Shown here: in pieces, positions 1 to 8,244 of the stretch
How positions within the stretch are numbered: position 1 is the stretch's first letter
Layout of the letters: each line of letters opens with the position of its first letter
Assembly (NCBI RefSeq): GCF_016458825.1
Contig: NZ_CP066744.1
Location: forward strand, 377,001-441,000
Reading direction: 5' to 3'
Origin: Miniphocaeibacter halophilus
GTDB taxonomy: Bacteria > Bacillota > Clostridia > Tissierellales > Peptoniphilaceae
DNA: 64,000 bases
Notes under the pieces: model-generated
The model's input: only the letters and a program-made list of their open reading frames with translations
Databases searched by the model: none
What the model was told of the DNA's origin: nothing
Translations under genes and position numbers: made by a program

Positions 1-105
1 CTGTGCTATTTCCTCTGCCAAAGATTCGTTTTTACAAATACTTTTTATAAAAAGAAATACATCTTTAAAGTATATTTTATAAATTTCATCAAATTCTATC
101 TCCAA
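1..105 (-). CDS. ECF RNA polymerase sigma factor, N-terminal fragment
   Basis: Only the first 35 codons are in the window; the gene runs off the left edge. The translation has the helical start of sigma-70 region 2 in ECF factors, with EIYKIYFKDVFLF followed by ICKNESLAEEIAQ. The LAEEIAQ core is a family signature. A strong AAGGAGG site ends just before position 108. There is no ATG, so the start is probably the TTG at 103-105 or the GTG at 106-108. The family role is promoter recognition for stress or envelope regulons; the regulon here is unknown. Confidence 0.7.
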   Translation of the reverse strand, partial: MEIEFDEIYKIYFKDVFLFIKSICKNESLAEEIAQ

Positions 106-211
106 CACCTCCTTTACTATATAACCCTCGAACTATAAAAATATTACAAAGTAAATAATTTATTTTCTAATACTAAAATCCTATTAAATTATTTTCCTCT
201 AAATCTAAAAC

Positions 212-246
212 TTTACAAACAAAATATACGCTCATTTCGAGCGTAT
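212..246 (-). terminator. Rho-independent terminator of deoC
   Basis: An 8-bp stem (226-233 with 239-246, ATACGCTC/GAGCGTAT) is followed in the minus direction by a T-rich tract. It lies about 35 bases past the deoC stop. Confidence 0.8.
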
Positions 247-282
247 AGGAAATTTATATTTATTTAATATTAAAATCAAAAA

Positions 283-927
283 CTAATCACTAACTATTTT
301 TACACCATTGGAGGTTCCAATTCTTGTTGCACCTGCTTTAATCATCTTTAAAGCGTCTTCCTTGGTTCTTATTCCACCACTAGCCTTAACCTCCGCCTTA
401 TTACCAACAACTTTTTTCATTAAAGCCACATCTTCTACCGTTGCTCCACCATTTCCAAATCCTGTTGATGTTTTTACAAAGTCCGCTCCAGCTTCTAATG
501 CAATTTCACAAGCTTTAACTTTCTCTTCCTCTGTTAAAAGTCCTGTTTCAATTATAACTTTAAGATTTGCAGCATCATCTGTAGCATTTAATACCTTTTC
601 AATATCTTTTTGTACATATTTATAGTCTTTATTTTTTAAAGCAGAAATATTAATTACCATATCTATTTCTGAAGCACCATCTTCAATTGCTTTTTTTGCC
701 TCAAATGCCTTTGTTTTTGATGTTGATGCTCCTAACGGAAAGCCAACTACAACACAGGTTCTAACATCTGAACCTTGAAGTAACTCCGTTACAGTCCTAG
801 CATAATAGCCATTAACACAAACAGATTTAAAATCATATTCTTTTGCTTCAAAACATAGTTTCTTTATTTGTTCAAGTGTAGCATCCGGTTTAAGTAATGT
901 GTGATCTATATATTTATTAATTTTCAT
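283..927 (-). CDS. deoC: Deoxyribose-phosphate aldolase
   Basis: A 214-residue class I aldolase that splits 2-deoxy-D-ribose-5-phosphate into glyceraldehyde-3-phosphate and acetaldehyde in deoxynucleoside catabolism; cytoplasmic. The sequence shows the family pattern along its full length: [11 protein letters not shown] at residues 7-17, the Schiff-base lysine in VKTSTGF (Lys152), and the second lysine in VKASGGIRT (Lys181). Length is normal. An AGGGG site precedes the ATG. It stands alone between its own terminator and that of hpf, so no deo operon is visible here. Assignment is by motif recognition. Confidence 0.97.
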   Translation of the reverse strand: MKINKYIDHTLLKPDATLEQIKKLCFEAKEYDFKSVCVNGYYARTVTELLQGSDVRTCVVVGFPLGASTSKTKAFEAKKAIEDGASEIDMVINISALKNKDYKYVQKDIEKVLNATDDAANLKVIIETGLLTEEEKVKACEIALEAGADFVKTSTGFGNGGATVEDVALMKKVVGNKAEVKASGGIRTKEDALKMIKAGATRIGTSNGVKIVSD

Positions 928-956
928 GACAACCCCTATATAACCCCTATAATAAT

Positions 957-983
957 TAAGGAATCAACTAAGTTGATTCCTTA
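957..983 (-). terminator. Terminator of hpf
   Basis: A perfect 13-bp inverted repeat (957-969 with 971-983) with almost no loop lies 16 bases past the hpf stop. An A/T-rich tail follows in the minus direction. Confidence 0.75.
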
Positions 984-999
984 GATCTATATTTATTAA

Positions 1000-1530
1000 T
1001 TAAAATGCTGGCTCTAAAAGTCCATAATTTCCGTCTTTTCTTTTATATACAACCTTTACTAAATCAGTTTCACCATCTAAGAAAACATAAAAATTATGGC
1101 CTACTAATTCCATTTGTAATATTGCTTCTTCAGCATTCATTGGTTTTACTCCAAAAGATTTTACTTTCACTATTTTAGAAGTATCCTCTTCATGATCTTC
1201 AAGTTCTGGAATATTTTCAAATCTAATAGTCTTACCATTGTTTAGTCTTTTTTGTAGTTTTGTCTTATATTTTCTAATTTGAGAAACCAATGAATCAATT
1301 ACTCTGTCAATAGAAGTATACATATCATCTGTTGATTCTTCAGCCCTTAAAACTGTTCCTGGTATAAGTATTGTAACTTCAACTTTTCTTAAATTCTTTT
1401 CTTGACTGTAAGTTACTTTACATTCAACATCTTCAGTAAAATATTTGTCCAATCTACTTAATTTCTTTTCTGATACCTCTTTTAAACTATCGCTTAATTT
1501 GTAATTTTTTCCCATATGATTAAATTTCAT
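1000..1530 (-). CDS. hpf: Long-form ribosome hibernation promoting factor
   Basis: A 176-residue long HPF. The N-terminal RaiA/HPF fold (about residues 1-100) binds the decoding region of the small subunit. After a charged linker, the C-terminal domain (about 120-176, KPMNAEEAILQMELVGHNF and YKRKDGNYGLLEP) is the part that joins two ribosomes into 100S dimers in Firmicutes. A strong AGGAGG site precedes the ATG. The gene is monocistronic, with a terminator directly behind it and a 530-base spacer upstream. Its usual role is inactivating ribosomes in stationary phase. Confidence 0.96.
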   Translation of the reverse strand: MKFNHMGKNYKLSDSLKEVSEKKLSRLDKYFTEDVECKVTYSQEKNLRKVEVTILIPGTVLRAEESTDDMYTSIDRVIDSLVSQIRKYKTKLQKRLNNGKTIRFENIPELEDHEEDTSKIVKVKSFGVKPMNAEEAILQMELVGHNFYVFLDGETDLVKVVYKRKDGNYGLLEPAF

Positions 1531-2064
1531 ACATATACCTCCTATAATAAAATAGTTTCTTTATTTTTATATAAGAACTATTTCTTTCCTATATATTAAA
1601 TTATACCCAATATTTGAAATAGAAACTACTATACTACAATTACCTAATTTCTTTTATTGTTTTATATTATACCAAGTAAAAATTTCTAAATAAAGTAATT
1701 TAATAAATAGTCGATATTTTATCAATTAAATATAACCTAGTACTTATTTTAAAAATTAAAATTCACAATTATATGATTAAATTAAATTTATTGTCTAAAA
1801 AATATTATAAGATATAAATATACATTATGAAAGTTATTAACAATTGTGGATTAAAAATTGTGGATAATGTGGATAACTTTGTGGAAAACCTATTTCCCCT
1901 AGTGTATTATTGTTAATTAGTATATTGATAACTTTTTTATTTTTTATTTTTTAATATTATTATACGAATTTTTATAATTTTATTTCTAATATTACGAATA
2001 TTTATCGTATGTATTCTAGTATTTTTTACACATTTAATATAATATTATATACGAGGTGAATATA
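1531..2064. other. AT-rich intergenic region between divergent hpf and the exporter gene
   Basis: About 530 bases without a convincing ORF. The left part must hold the hpf promoter. The middle (1845-1888) holds a cluster of DnaA-box-like sequences, followed by a very T-rich stretch (1925-2050) before the plus-strand gene. Beyond that I see no coding signal. Confidence 0.7.
1845..1888 (+). promoter_or_regulatory. Cluster of four DnaA-box-like 9-mers
   Basis: Four head-to-tail copies of TGTGGATAA-type sequence: 1845-1853 (TGTGGATTA), 1859-1867 and 1868-1876 (both perfect TGTGGATAA, directly adjacent), and 1880-1888 (TGTGGAAAA). They are followed by A/T-rich DNA that would melt easily. This density is typical of a DnaA-binding locus. 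Local strand polarity does not switch here, so a bidirectional oriC is not favoured. Confidence 0.7.
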
Positions 2065-2997
2065 ATGAGTAAATTCAAAAATTTTTTGAAGCATATTTTT
2101 GGACTACGAACTTTAAAAACTGCTGTAGCTACAACCTTATCCATTTATATTGCCGAACTTTTAGGTATGAATAATCCTATATTAGCAGGAATTTCTGCAG
2201 TAGTTTCTATGACTTCATCTGTTTTTGATTCTTATAAAATAAGTGTAAATAGAATGATATCTACAATTATAGGAGCTGCTATTGCTGTTTTGTTTCAATA
2301 TTTTGGAATAAAAAGCATGATAGCCATGTTCTTTGGAATTATTTTTATTATTAATATTTGTAATTTTTTTAATTGGAAAAAATCAATTTCCCTTTCCTGT
2401 ATAGTTTTTGTTGTTATAATGTTATATAAACCACGTTCAGCAACAGACCCTAACTATTTAATGTATTCATTTTTTAGGGTAACGGATACAGCCATAGGTC
2501 TAGTAATTGGATTTCTAATTAACTATTTTATAGCTCCACCTAGTAGACCGAACTTTCTTTTAAACACTTATAAAAAATCCTTGCAGGAATTTGAAAACTC
2601 CTTTCAGCTTTTGCTAGCAGGAGCTTCTAATATTAAAGTAGAAAATTTAATTGACGATATAAACGAAATTAATACAGAATTAAAATCAATTAAAAATGAC
2701 AAAAAGCTTTTTATGAATAGGGAAATAAAAATTTCGGATATATCTACTATAAACTACGATTTTTATTCCGCTTTTGGATTAATTACTCAAATAGCTGACA
2801 CAGAAAATATTCCTAATGTAAGTCAAGAAAATCTTGAATTATTTCAAAAATATTTCGATGATAGTCTAGTTGTTATACCAACGTGTAAGGATGAGGAATA
2901 CTATATGGCTTTTAATTATTATTTAACAGAGTTATTGGAAACTTTTTTCAAATTAAGAACCAATATAGCAAATTTCGAAAAAAATTTAGGAAATTAA
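2065..2997 (+). CDS. FUSC/aromatic acid exporter (ArAE_1) family membrane protein
   Basis: About 310 residues. The first ~160 form a set of hydrophobic helices like the N-terminal module of Firmicutes aromatic acid exporter proteins (GLRTLKTAVATTLSIYIAELLG, then a conserved NRMISTIIGA-type segment). The remaining half is a charged cytoplasmic helical domain. The ATG at 2065 is chosen because GAGGTG lies 6 bases upstream; an in-frame GTG at 2056 overlaps that site. It probably exports small organic acids, by family inference only. A YihY-type gene follows 17 bases later, so they likely form an operon. Confidence 0.75.
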   Translation: MSKFKNFLKHIFGLRTLKTAVATTLSIYIAELLGMNNPILAGISAVVSMTSSVFDSYKISVNRMISTIIGAAIAVLFQYFGIKSMIAMFFGIIFIINICNFFNWKKSISLSCIVFVVIMLYKPRSATDPNYLMYSFFRVTDTAIGLVIGFLINYFIAPPSRPNFLLNTYKKSLQEFENSFQLLLAGASNIKVENLIDDINEINTELKSIKNDKKLFMNREIKISDISTINYDFYSAFGLITQIADTENIPNVSQENLELFQKYFDDSLVVIPTCKDEEYYMAFNYYLTELLETFFKLRTNIANFEKNLGN

Positions 2998-3014
2998 TAT
3001 AACGAGTTGATACT

Positions 3015-3953
3015 ATGTATATAAAAAAGAAAAACAAAAAATTTGATTTTAAATTATTCATGAAGGATTTATTAAATCACGTAAAAAAAGATAACATTAC
3101 TATGTTAACTTCTCAAACTACCTATAATTTAATAGTTGCCTTAGTACCTTTTTTAGTTATTGCAATTAATATAATATTATATTTTGCATCTAGTCAAATG
3201 AATGTAATTGAAAACTATATAAATACATTTCCCAAGGATATAGCTGAAATTGGTATTTCTGTCTTAAGATTTATTATTTCACAAAGAAGTACCGGTATTT
3301 TATCAGTAGGGGTTTTAATTGCCTTGTGGTCCTCTTCAAGAGGAATGAAAGCCTTAATAAAATCTTTAAACATGGCCTTTGATAAAGAAGGTACTGCTAG
3401 TTTTTTAGCAACACAAGTAAAGGCTATTATCTTTACCATAGTTCTTGTACTAATTATTGTAGTTTTACTCTTAGGACTGGTTTTTGGAGATATTATAATA
3501 AATACAATAATAGATTTTTTTAAAATTGAAATAGAAATAGTCTACCAAATTATATTTAATTTTTTAAGAATAATAGTTCCATTTATACTAATGGTTATTT
3601 CTTTTTCATTTATGTATATGTTTGGTCCTACATTTTCCTTTTCGGACCTACCTCCCTTTATACCATGTTTAATTGGGGGATTTATTGCTACAGTTAGCGT
3701 TATAATAGTAACCTTAGGCTATACATTCTATATTAATAACTTTTCAAAAATGTCTTCTATTTATGGTCCCTTAGTAGGAGTTATGATTTTATTTATTTGG
3801 ATGTATTATATGGTTATGAGTATTATACTGGCAGGAGAAATTTCAGCAGCTATTATACGATATAATTATGATATTAACTATGACAAGTTAGAAAATAACT
3901 CCATTTCCCTTGTAGATACAATAAAAAAATTTAAGAAAAACACATTTAAGTAA
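3015..3953 (+). CDS. YihY/BrkB (UPF0761) family inner-membrane protein
   Basis: 312 residues with about six hydrophobic helices and the family's conserved elements: the SQTTYNLIVALVPFLVIAINI start, the ALWSSSRGMKALIKSLNMAF loop and the late SKMSSIYGPLVGVMILFIWMYY segment. Earlier annotation as ribonuclease BN is known to be wrong; the real function is unresolved. It is downstream of the FUSC-type gene with 17 bases between, and a strong terminator follows. No clear Shine-Dalgarno site is present, so translation may be coupled to the upstream gene. Confidence 0.9.
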   Translation: MYIKKKNKKFDFKLFMKDLLNHVKKDNITMLTSQTTYNLIVALVPFLVIAINIILYFASSQMNVIENYINTFPKDIAEIGISVLRFIISQRSTGILSVGVLIALWSSSRGMKALIKSLNMAFDKEGTASFLATQVKAIIFTIVLVLIIVVLLLGLVFGDIIINTIIDFFKIEIEIVYQIIFNFLRIIVPFILMVISFSFMYMFGPTFSFSDLPPFIPCLIGGFIATVSVIIVTLGYTFYINNFSKMSSIYGPLVGVMILFIWMYYMVMSIILAGEISAAIIRYNYDINYDKLENNSISLVDTIKKFKKNTFK

Positions 3954-3961
3954 TTAAACTG

Positions 3962-3999
3962 AACCCCTAAGTCCAGACAAGGATTTAGGGGTTTTTAAT
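3962..3999 (+). terminator. Terminator after the YihY-family gene
   Basis: A 13-bp stem (3962-3974 with 3981-3993, one G-T pair, 6-base loop) followed by a T run on the plus strand. Confidence 0.9.
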
Positions 4000-4030
4000 A
4001 TTTTAAAATCATATAGATTAAATATAGAAA

Positions 4031-4342
4031 CTAATTTCCAGGTACAGACATATTAAGGTTTTCTTCATCAATAATATTTAAAATTTTTCTATATTCACCA
4101 TTTTCATAATATTCTTCAGTTTTTTCTAAAAATTCTTCCTTTACATCATTTCCTCTTTCATCCTTTACATCTAATTTAATTGGATCTTTAAAACCCCTAT
4201 CCAATAACTCTATAATCTCTTTATCTACAGGCTTATTTTTTAGACTTCCATTTGAACAGGATACTGACACAAAACAAATTAATAAGATAGCTAATAATAT
4301 ACTCAACTTTTTCAGCTTGTTTTTACAAAATATTTTTTTCAT
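4031..4342 (-). CDS. Small putative lipoprotein
   Basis: 103 residues. A lysine-rich start and hydrophobic stretch (13-26) end in a lipobox-like VSVSC, with Cys29 as predicted lipidation site. The mature part (about 75 residues) is acidic and lysine-rich and matches no family I recognise. An AAGGAGG site lies 6 bases before the ATG. It is separated from the following minus-strand operon by that operon's terminator, so it is probably transcribed alone. Surface location is inferred from the signal. Confidence 0.75.
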   Translation of the reverse strand: MKKIFCKNKLKKLSILLAILLICFVSVSCSNGSLKNKPVDKEIIELLDRGFKDPIKLDVKDERGNDVKEEFLEKTEEYYENGEYRKILNIIDEENLNMSVPGN

Positions 4343-4403
4343 GCTATCCTCCTTTAATTGCCAATACTTATTATATACTTACCCCGTGAAGAATTTTATC
4401 AAC

Positions 4404-4440
4404 AAAAAAAGACAGTTCAAATAGCTAATTTAAACCATCT
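4404..4440 (-). terminator. Terminator of the 2-hydroxyacyl-CoA dehydratase-family operon
   Basis: An imperfect stem (4411-4423 with 4428-4440, with wobble pairs) followed in the minus direction by seven T residues. It is placed just after the DUF3343 gene. Confidence 0.75.
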
Positions 4441-4449
4441 TTTAATATT

Positions 4450-4713
4450 TTATAAAAATCTATTTCTATTAGGATCGTCTTTGTTTTCCATATCCCAAAA
4501 ACCATCTATTGGAATTTCCTCTTCTAAAGCAATAAATTCTATTTTTTCTTTGTCCAAAGGGTTATAGTATAAAATACTTACTCCACAGCAGTGGTCTGCT
4601 TCTCTTGGTGTAGGAACTAATGTAGACTCTACTCCCTTTTCCTTAATATTTTGAAGTAAGGCCATAGCATCTGCTGCCTTTGGCATAAATACATAATATT
4701 TTCTATTACTCAT
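4450..4713 (-). CDS. DUF3343 (putative Se/S carrier-like) protein
   Basis: 87 residues matching the small DUF3343 type: a beta-alpha start (YYVFMPKAADAMALLQNIKEKG) and the paired cysteines of HCCGVS (Cys42-Cys43). Proteins of this type are described as carrier-like because of the Cys pair and their co-occurrence with sulfur and selenium genes; the biochemical role is not settled. It is the last gene of the operon, 8 bases after the dehydratase-family gene, with GAGG before its ATG. Association with HgdB/HgdC-type genes suggests a redox or cluster-related helper role. Confidence 0.8.
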   Translation of the reverse strand: MSNRKYYVFMPKAADAMALLQNIKEKGVESTLVPTPREADHCCGVSILYYNPLDKEKIEFIALEEEIPIDGFWDMENKDDPNRNRFL

Positions 4714-4721
4714 AACTTCCT

Positions 4722-5999
4722 CTAGCTTAACATTTCAATAAAGGCACCTATTCTTGTCTTTAATTGTTCTGCATCTTCATCTGTATAATCCGTTTCAATT
4801 CCTATACAAGGTATTCCCGCCTCTGCCATGGCTTTTTCAACGAAATATCCTTCTGTATCATAGATATTGCAGAATTTTAAATTAACATCTATTACACCAT
4901 CTGCCTTATATTCTTTTGCTAATCGAATAATGTCATCTATTCTAGCTTTATTCGGTGTAAAACAAGCACAGTTAATATGTCCCAAATATCTTTCTGCTAA
5001 ATTTTCTACCATTTCATCTATATTTTCACCGGATTCATCTACTAAGGCTTCACAATATCTTATTCCGGTACACATTTCTTCACAAATTACAGCTCCACCA
5101 CTGTTTTCAATTATTTGGTGTAGTTTCCAATTTGGAATAGATAAAGGTGTTCCTGTAAGTAATATTCTTTTTGTTCCTTTTTCAAATACAGATACCTCTT
5201 CTTCTTTTCTCTTATCCAATTCATCGCATAATTTATTAACCATTTCTGTAAATCTAGTTGGATCATCATAAAAAGCTATTTGATGAATTAATAGAACATC
5301 TCTACCACTTATTGGAATATTATCCAGTTTTCTAAAGTTATTCAGTCTTTGTAATGCTTTTCTCTTATTGTTTGATATTACTATTGCTTCCTTTAAACTT
5401 TCCTCTGTTACTTTATTTCCTGTAATTTCTTCTATTTTTGTTATGTAATTTCTAATTTCTTCTTCCCATTTTTTAAAATCTTGCGGACGTTTCATTTGAG
5501 GTATATCCATTATATACATTTCTGCATCTTCTGATAAAATCTCCCAAGCTTTTTTCTTACCATCACAAGTTGTTTCTCCAACAAATAAATCACAAATTCT
5601 AAAGAAAGGACAGGTTTTGTCAAAATGTGCTCCTAAAGAAGCTTTAATCAATGGACAAGTTGCCGTTGGTAAGACCTTTTCTCCTCCCGGTACCCAAAAT
5701 TGTGAGCCACTACATAAGCCTGTGGCTATTCCCCCTGCTGCAAATACTACTTCATCCGGAACATGAATACAAAAAGTACCTACTACTTTTTTTCCTTCCT
5801 CCTCTTGAAGCTTTATTAACTCTGCCGGCCTTAATCCATGGATGTCACCAACTACCATGTTAAAGTAGTCCATACCATTTGGACGATTTTCCTGTGTTAA
5901 ATAAACGTCTCCAAAAGCCTGTGGTAAAACCTCACATAAAATATCGTGAGTTTTTACATCCATCCCTAAATTTTCCCACATTAAATGATTATCTGTCAT
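4722..5999 (-). CDS. 2-hydroxyacyl-CoA dehydratase (HgdB/BcrC) family protein, double-cubane-cluster type
   Basis: 425 residues from the ATG at 5997-5999, chosen because a GGGGG site lies 7 bases upstream; a longer reading would add an unlike N-terminus inside the upstream gene. It has the HgdB-family two-domain Rossmann-like layout, with cysteines in TFCIHVPDE, TGLCSGSQFW, TATCPLI and KTCPFF. Members paired with a lone HgdC-like ATPase and no HgdA partner include the double-cubane cluster proteins, which use ATP-driven electron transfer for difficult reductions. The physiological substrate here is unknown. The start overlaps the upstream frameshifted gene by 11 bases. Confidence 0.85.
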   Translation of the reverse strand: MTDNHLMWENLGMDVKTHDILCEVLPQAFGDVYLTQENRPNGMDYFNMVVGDIHGLRPAELIKLQEEEGKKVVGTFCIHVPDEVVFAAGGIATGLCSGSQFWVPGGEKVLPTATCPLIKASLGAHFDKTCPFFRICDLFVGETTCDGKKKAWEILSEDAEMYIMDIPQMKRPQDFKKWEEEIRNYITKIEEITGNKVTEESLKEAIVISNNKRKALQRLNNFRKLDNIPISGRDVLLIHQIAFYDDPTRFTEMVNKLCDELDKRKEEEVSVFEKGTKRILLTGTPLSIPNWKLHQIIENSGGAVICEEMCTGIRYCEALVDESGENIDEMVENLAERYLGHINCACFTPNKARIDDIIRLAKEYKADGVIDVNLKFCNIYDTEGYFVEKAMAEAGIPCIGIETDYTDEDAEQLKTRIGAFIEMLS

Positions 6000-6781
6000 T
6001 ATTTTCCCCCTTTGTATAATTAAAACATGTTGGTGCATCATATATACATCTACAACATGTAATATCCGCATTTTTATTATTTTGTACTATTTTATAATGG
6101 CCTTCCTTTAAAGTAGAATCAATATGGTTAATAATTCCACCTGGGCACATTGCTATAATTTCTTTTCTTTTGTCGGCTTTTTTTAAAGAAAATTCGTCCA
6201 ATACCCTTTCTAAAAATTCTTTTCGTTTTTTTAAATCTATTATATATTTTGTATAAAAAGACAAGAGGAAAAATTCCTTACTTGGAAAATCACTTTCTTC
6301 AAATCCCTCTAAAAGCTTTTTAATTTCTTTTAAATATTTCTCAGCCTCTTTAAATCTTTTTTCAGAAAACTCAAAACCGTATTCTTCTTTTATAATAGAA
6401 TCTAATTCTTTTTTTTGAACTATATCTGTATACGGTCTTTTCCGTTCTCTTTAAAAATTCCTCCTCTATTTTAGGACAGGAACCATCTAAAATATACATC
6501 TTCGATGAAAAGAGTAAGGGACATTTTTCAGTTTCTAAATATACCATTGTCGACCGTATAGGGTCACAGCCTTCAATGTATCCGTAATCAAAAATATATG
6601 AATCCAAACCAATAATAGGTATTGGTATTAAACCATAGCCATATAGCAAGGCCTGGTCAAAATTTTCTCCAAATACCCCAATAATATTATCGGTTTCCAT
6701 CTTCTTCATAATACAGTCAACAAAGGCCGTCTTTCTTAATTCTAGTAACTGATTTTCCAACTTTTTTAATTTTTCCTTCAT
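5989..6781 (-). pseudogene. Frameshifted 2-hydroxyacyl-CoA dehydratase-family subunit
   Basis: Two overlapping reading frames form one gene. Codons from the ATG at 6781 encode an HgdB-like N-terminal part (FGENFDQALLYGYGLIPIPI, GCDPIRSTMVYLETEKCPLLFSSKMY). This frame leaves register at a run of eight A residues on the minus strand (6409-6416). Counting seven A residues instead joins it smoothly to KELDSIIKEEYGFEFS and onward to TCCRCIYDAPTCFNY at the C-terminus, giving about 263 residues. The ATG overlaps the activator stop as ATGA, indicating coupling. This could be true decay, slippage-dependent expression or a sequence error. Confidence 0.85.
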
Positions 6782-7530
6782 GCTAAAAGACCTGCTCCTA
6801 TAGCACCGGCAAATCTGGCATCCTTGTCTGTATAAACTTGAATTCCCAATCTTTTAGTTAATTCATCTATCATATACTGACTGTCACTAAATCCGCCTGT
6901 TAAAAAATATTGTTCTTTTGATGGTTTTTTATTAGCTAAGGAGACAACTTTTGCACATATTGAATTAACAACACCTGCAGCAATATCCTGTCTAGATGTA
7001 CCTTTTCCCATTAGTGATATTACTTCTGATTCGGCAAAAACCGTACAAGTTGAAGATATTTTTATTTCTGTTCCTTTTTCTGCATAATCGAACATTTCCT
7101 CTAAGGTTAATCCAAGTCTATTTGCCATTATTTCTAAAAATTTTCCTGTTCCTGCTGAACATTTATCGTTCATAATAAAATCCATAACCTGTCCATTTTT
7201 TATTTGAATAATTTTTGTATCCTGTCCTCCTATATCAATTACGGTCATATCCCCTTCTCTTAAGAAATTTGCACCCTTTCCATGACAGGTAATTTCAGTA
7301 ATTGTCTTATCAGCATAGGGAACACTTACCCTACCATAACCTGTAGCAACTATACTTATTTCATCTCTTTTAAATCCTAATTCTTCTATCCACTTTTTTA
7401 AAACTTCACTGGTTTCCTTGCTGTTCCAACCACTTGGCATTACTTTTTTATGAATTATAGACTCTTTGTTTTCATCTAATACTATTACTTTACTAGCTGT
7501 TGAACCAATATCTATTCCAACATAGTTCAT
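6778..7530 (-). CDS. 2-hydroxyacyl-CoA dehydratase activator, HgdC-like ATPase
   Basis: A 250-residue ASKHA-fold ATPase that carries the bridging [4Fe-4S] cluster and drives electrons into HgdB-type partners. It has the phosphate-binding DIGSTASKV (7-15), the second DIGGQDTK motif (99-106), and the two cluster cysteines in DKCSAGTGKF (Cys124) and SSTCTVFAESEV (Cys162). A strong GGAGGTG site precedes the ATG. It is the first gene of the operon, with the frameshifted subunit, the double-cubane-type protein and DUF3343 following. The length and cysteines match active family members. Confidence 0.93.
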   Translation of the reverse strand: MNYVGIDIGSTASKVIVLDENKESIIHKKVMPSGWNSKETSEVLKKWIEELGFKRDEISIVATGYGRVSVPYADKTITEITCHGKGANFLREGDMTVIDIGGQDTKIIQIKNGQVMDFIMNDKCSAGTGKFLEIMANRLGLTLEEMFDYAEKGTEIKISSTCTVFAESEVISLMGKGTSRQDIAAGVVNSICAKVVSLANKKPSKEQYFLTGGFSDSQYMIDELTKRLGIQVYTDKDARFAGAIGAGLLA

Positions 7531-7668
7531 ATTTTCACCTCCAATTATTTAAATAAAATAAGCTAAAATATATATTAGCAATATAAATATATTTAAATTA
7601 ATTTCTATAAATAACTTATATGTTTGTTCTATTTTTGTCAAGGATATTATATAAAATATTGTTAATTT

Positions 7669-7708
7669 AAAATAAAAAAATACATTTCTAAATTAAATTA
7701 GAAATGTA
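7669..7708 (-). terminator. Terminator of the nad-niaR operon
   Basis: An 11-bp perfect stem (7681-7691 with 7698-7708) directly adjoins the niaR stop. It is followed in the minus direction by a run of seven T residues and then A/T-rich DNA. Confidence 0.92.
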
Positions 7709-7710
7709 CT

Positions 7711-8244
7711 TTAATTATTTGTATTATATTTTGATGATTTTTCTAAAAAACCTAACTTATCCAGTTCTTTTTCAACCTCATCTAAAATTTCTTTTTCATC
7801 GGCTACTATTGTATGGTAATGATAGTTTTCCGTTAAATTTTTTAATGGCTGACTAATTCCTGATTTAATTTCTGAAAGAAATTTTTTAACATCTCTTCTG
7901 GATTTTATATTCATATCTACTTTTATAGCACCATAAACCTTATGATTTACAAAAACATCTCTTATTTCAGCACCTAAGTCAACTATTGCATTTAATTCTT
8001 TTTCTATATCTTCATCTTTATGGGATACTTTAATAATTTCCTTGTACTTATCTTTGTTTTCCAGTCTGTACCCCCTATTTGTAGAAAATATAGAGTTTCC
8101 CTCTGCCTTTAATATGGCAATATCTTGAACAATAACCTGTCTTGATACCCCTAGTTTTTTAGCTAGTTCTGTTCCTGAAACCAAATCGCTGCTATTTTTT
8201 AATATATTAATTATTTCTTTTCTTCTGTCTGTAGTTTCACTCAT
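7711..8244 (-). CDS. niaR: NiaR-type transcriptional repressor of NAD synthesis genes
   Basis: 177 residues: an N-terminal winged helix (about 5-60, SGTELAKKLGVSRQVIVQDIAILK) and a C-terminal 3H domain (about 75-170) with the conserved histidines in VNHKVYG and NYHYHTIV. In Firmicutes this family senses nicotinic acid and represses NAD synthesis or niacin uptake genes. It is the last gene of nadABC, overlapping the nadC stop by 4 bases, so it would control its own operon. Function follows from domain order plus position. Confidence 0.92.
   Translation of the reverse strand: MSETTDRRKEIINILKNSSDLVSGTELAKKLGVSRQVIVQDIAILKAEGNSIFSTNRGYRLENKDKYKEIIKVSHKDEDIEKELNAIVDLGAEIRDVFVNHKVYGAIKVDMNIKSRRDVKKFLSEIKSGISQPLKNLTENYHYHTIVADEKEILDEVEKELDKLGFLEKSSKYNTNN

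Noticed and set aside
1531-2064. Chromosomal replication origin
   Set aside because: The DnaA boxes are convincing, but dnaA and dnaN are absent. Genes to the right are mostly on the minus strand, and the strand composition I sampled keeps the same sign on both sides. I keep it only as a DnaA-box cluster.
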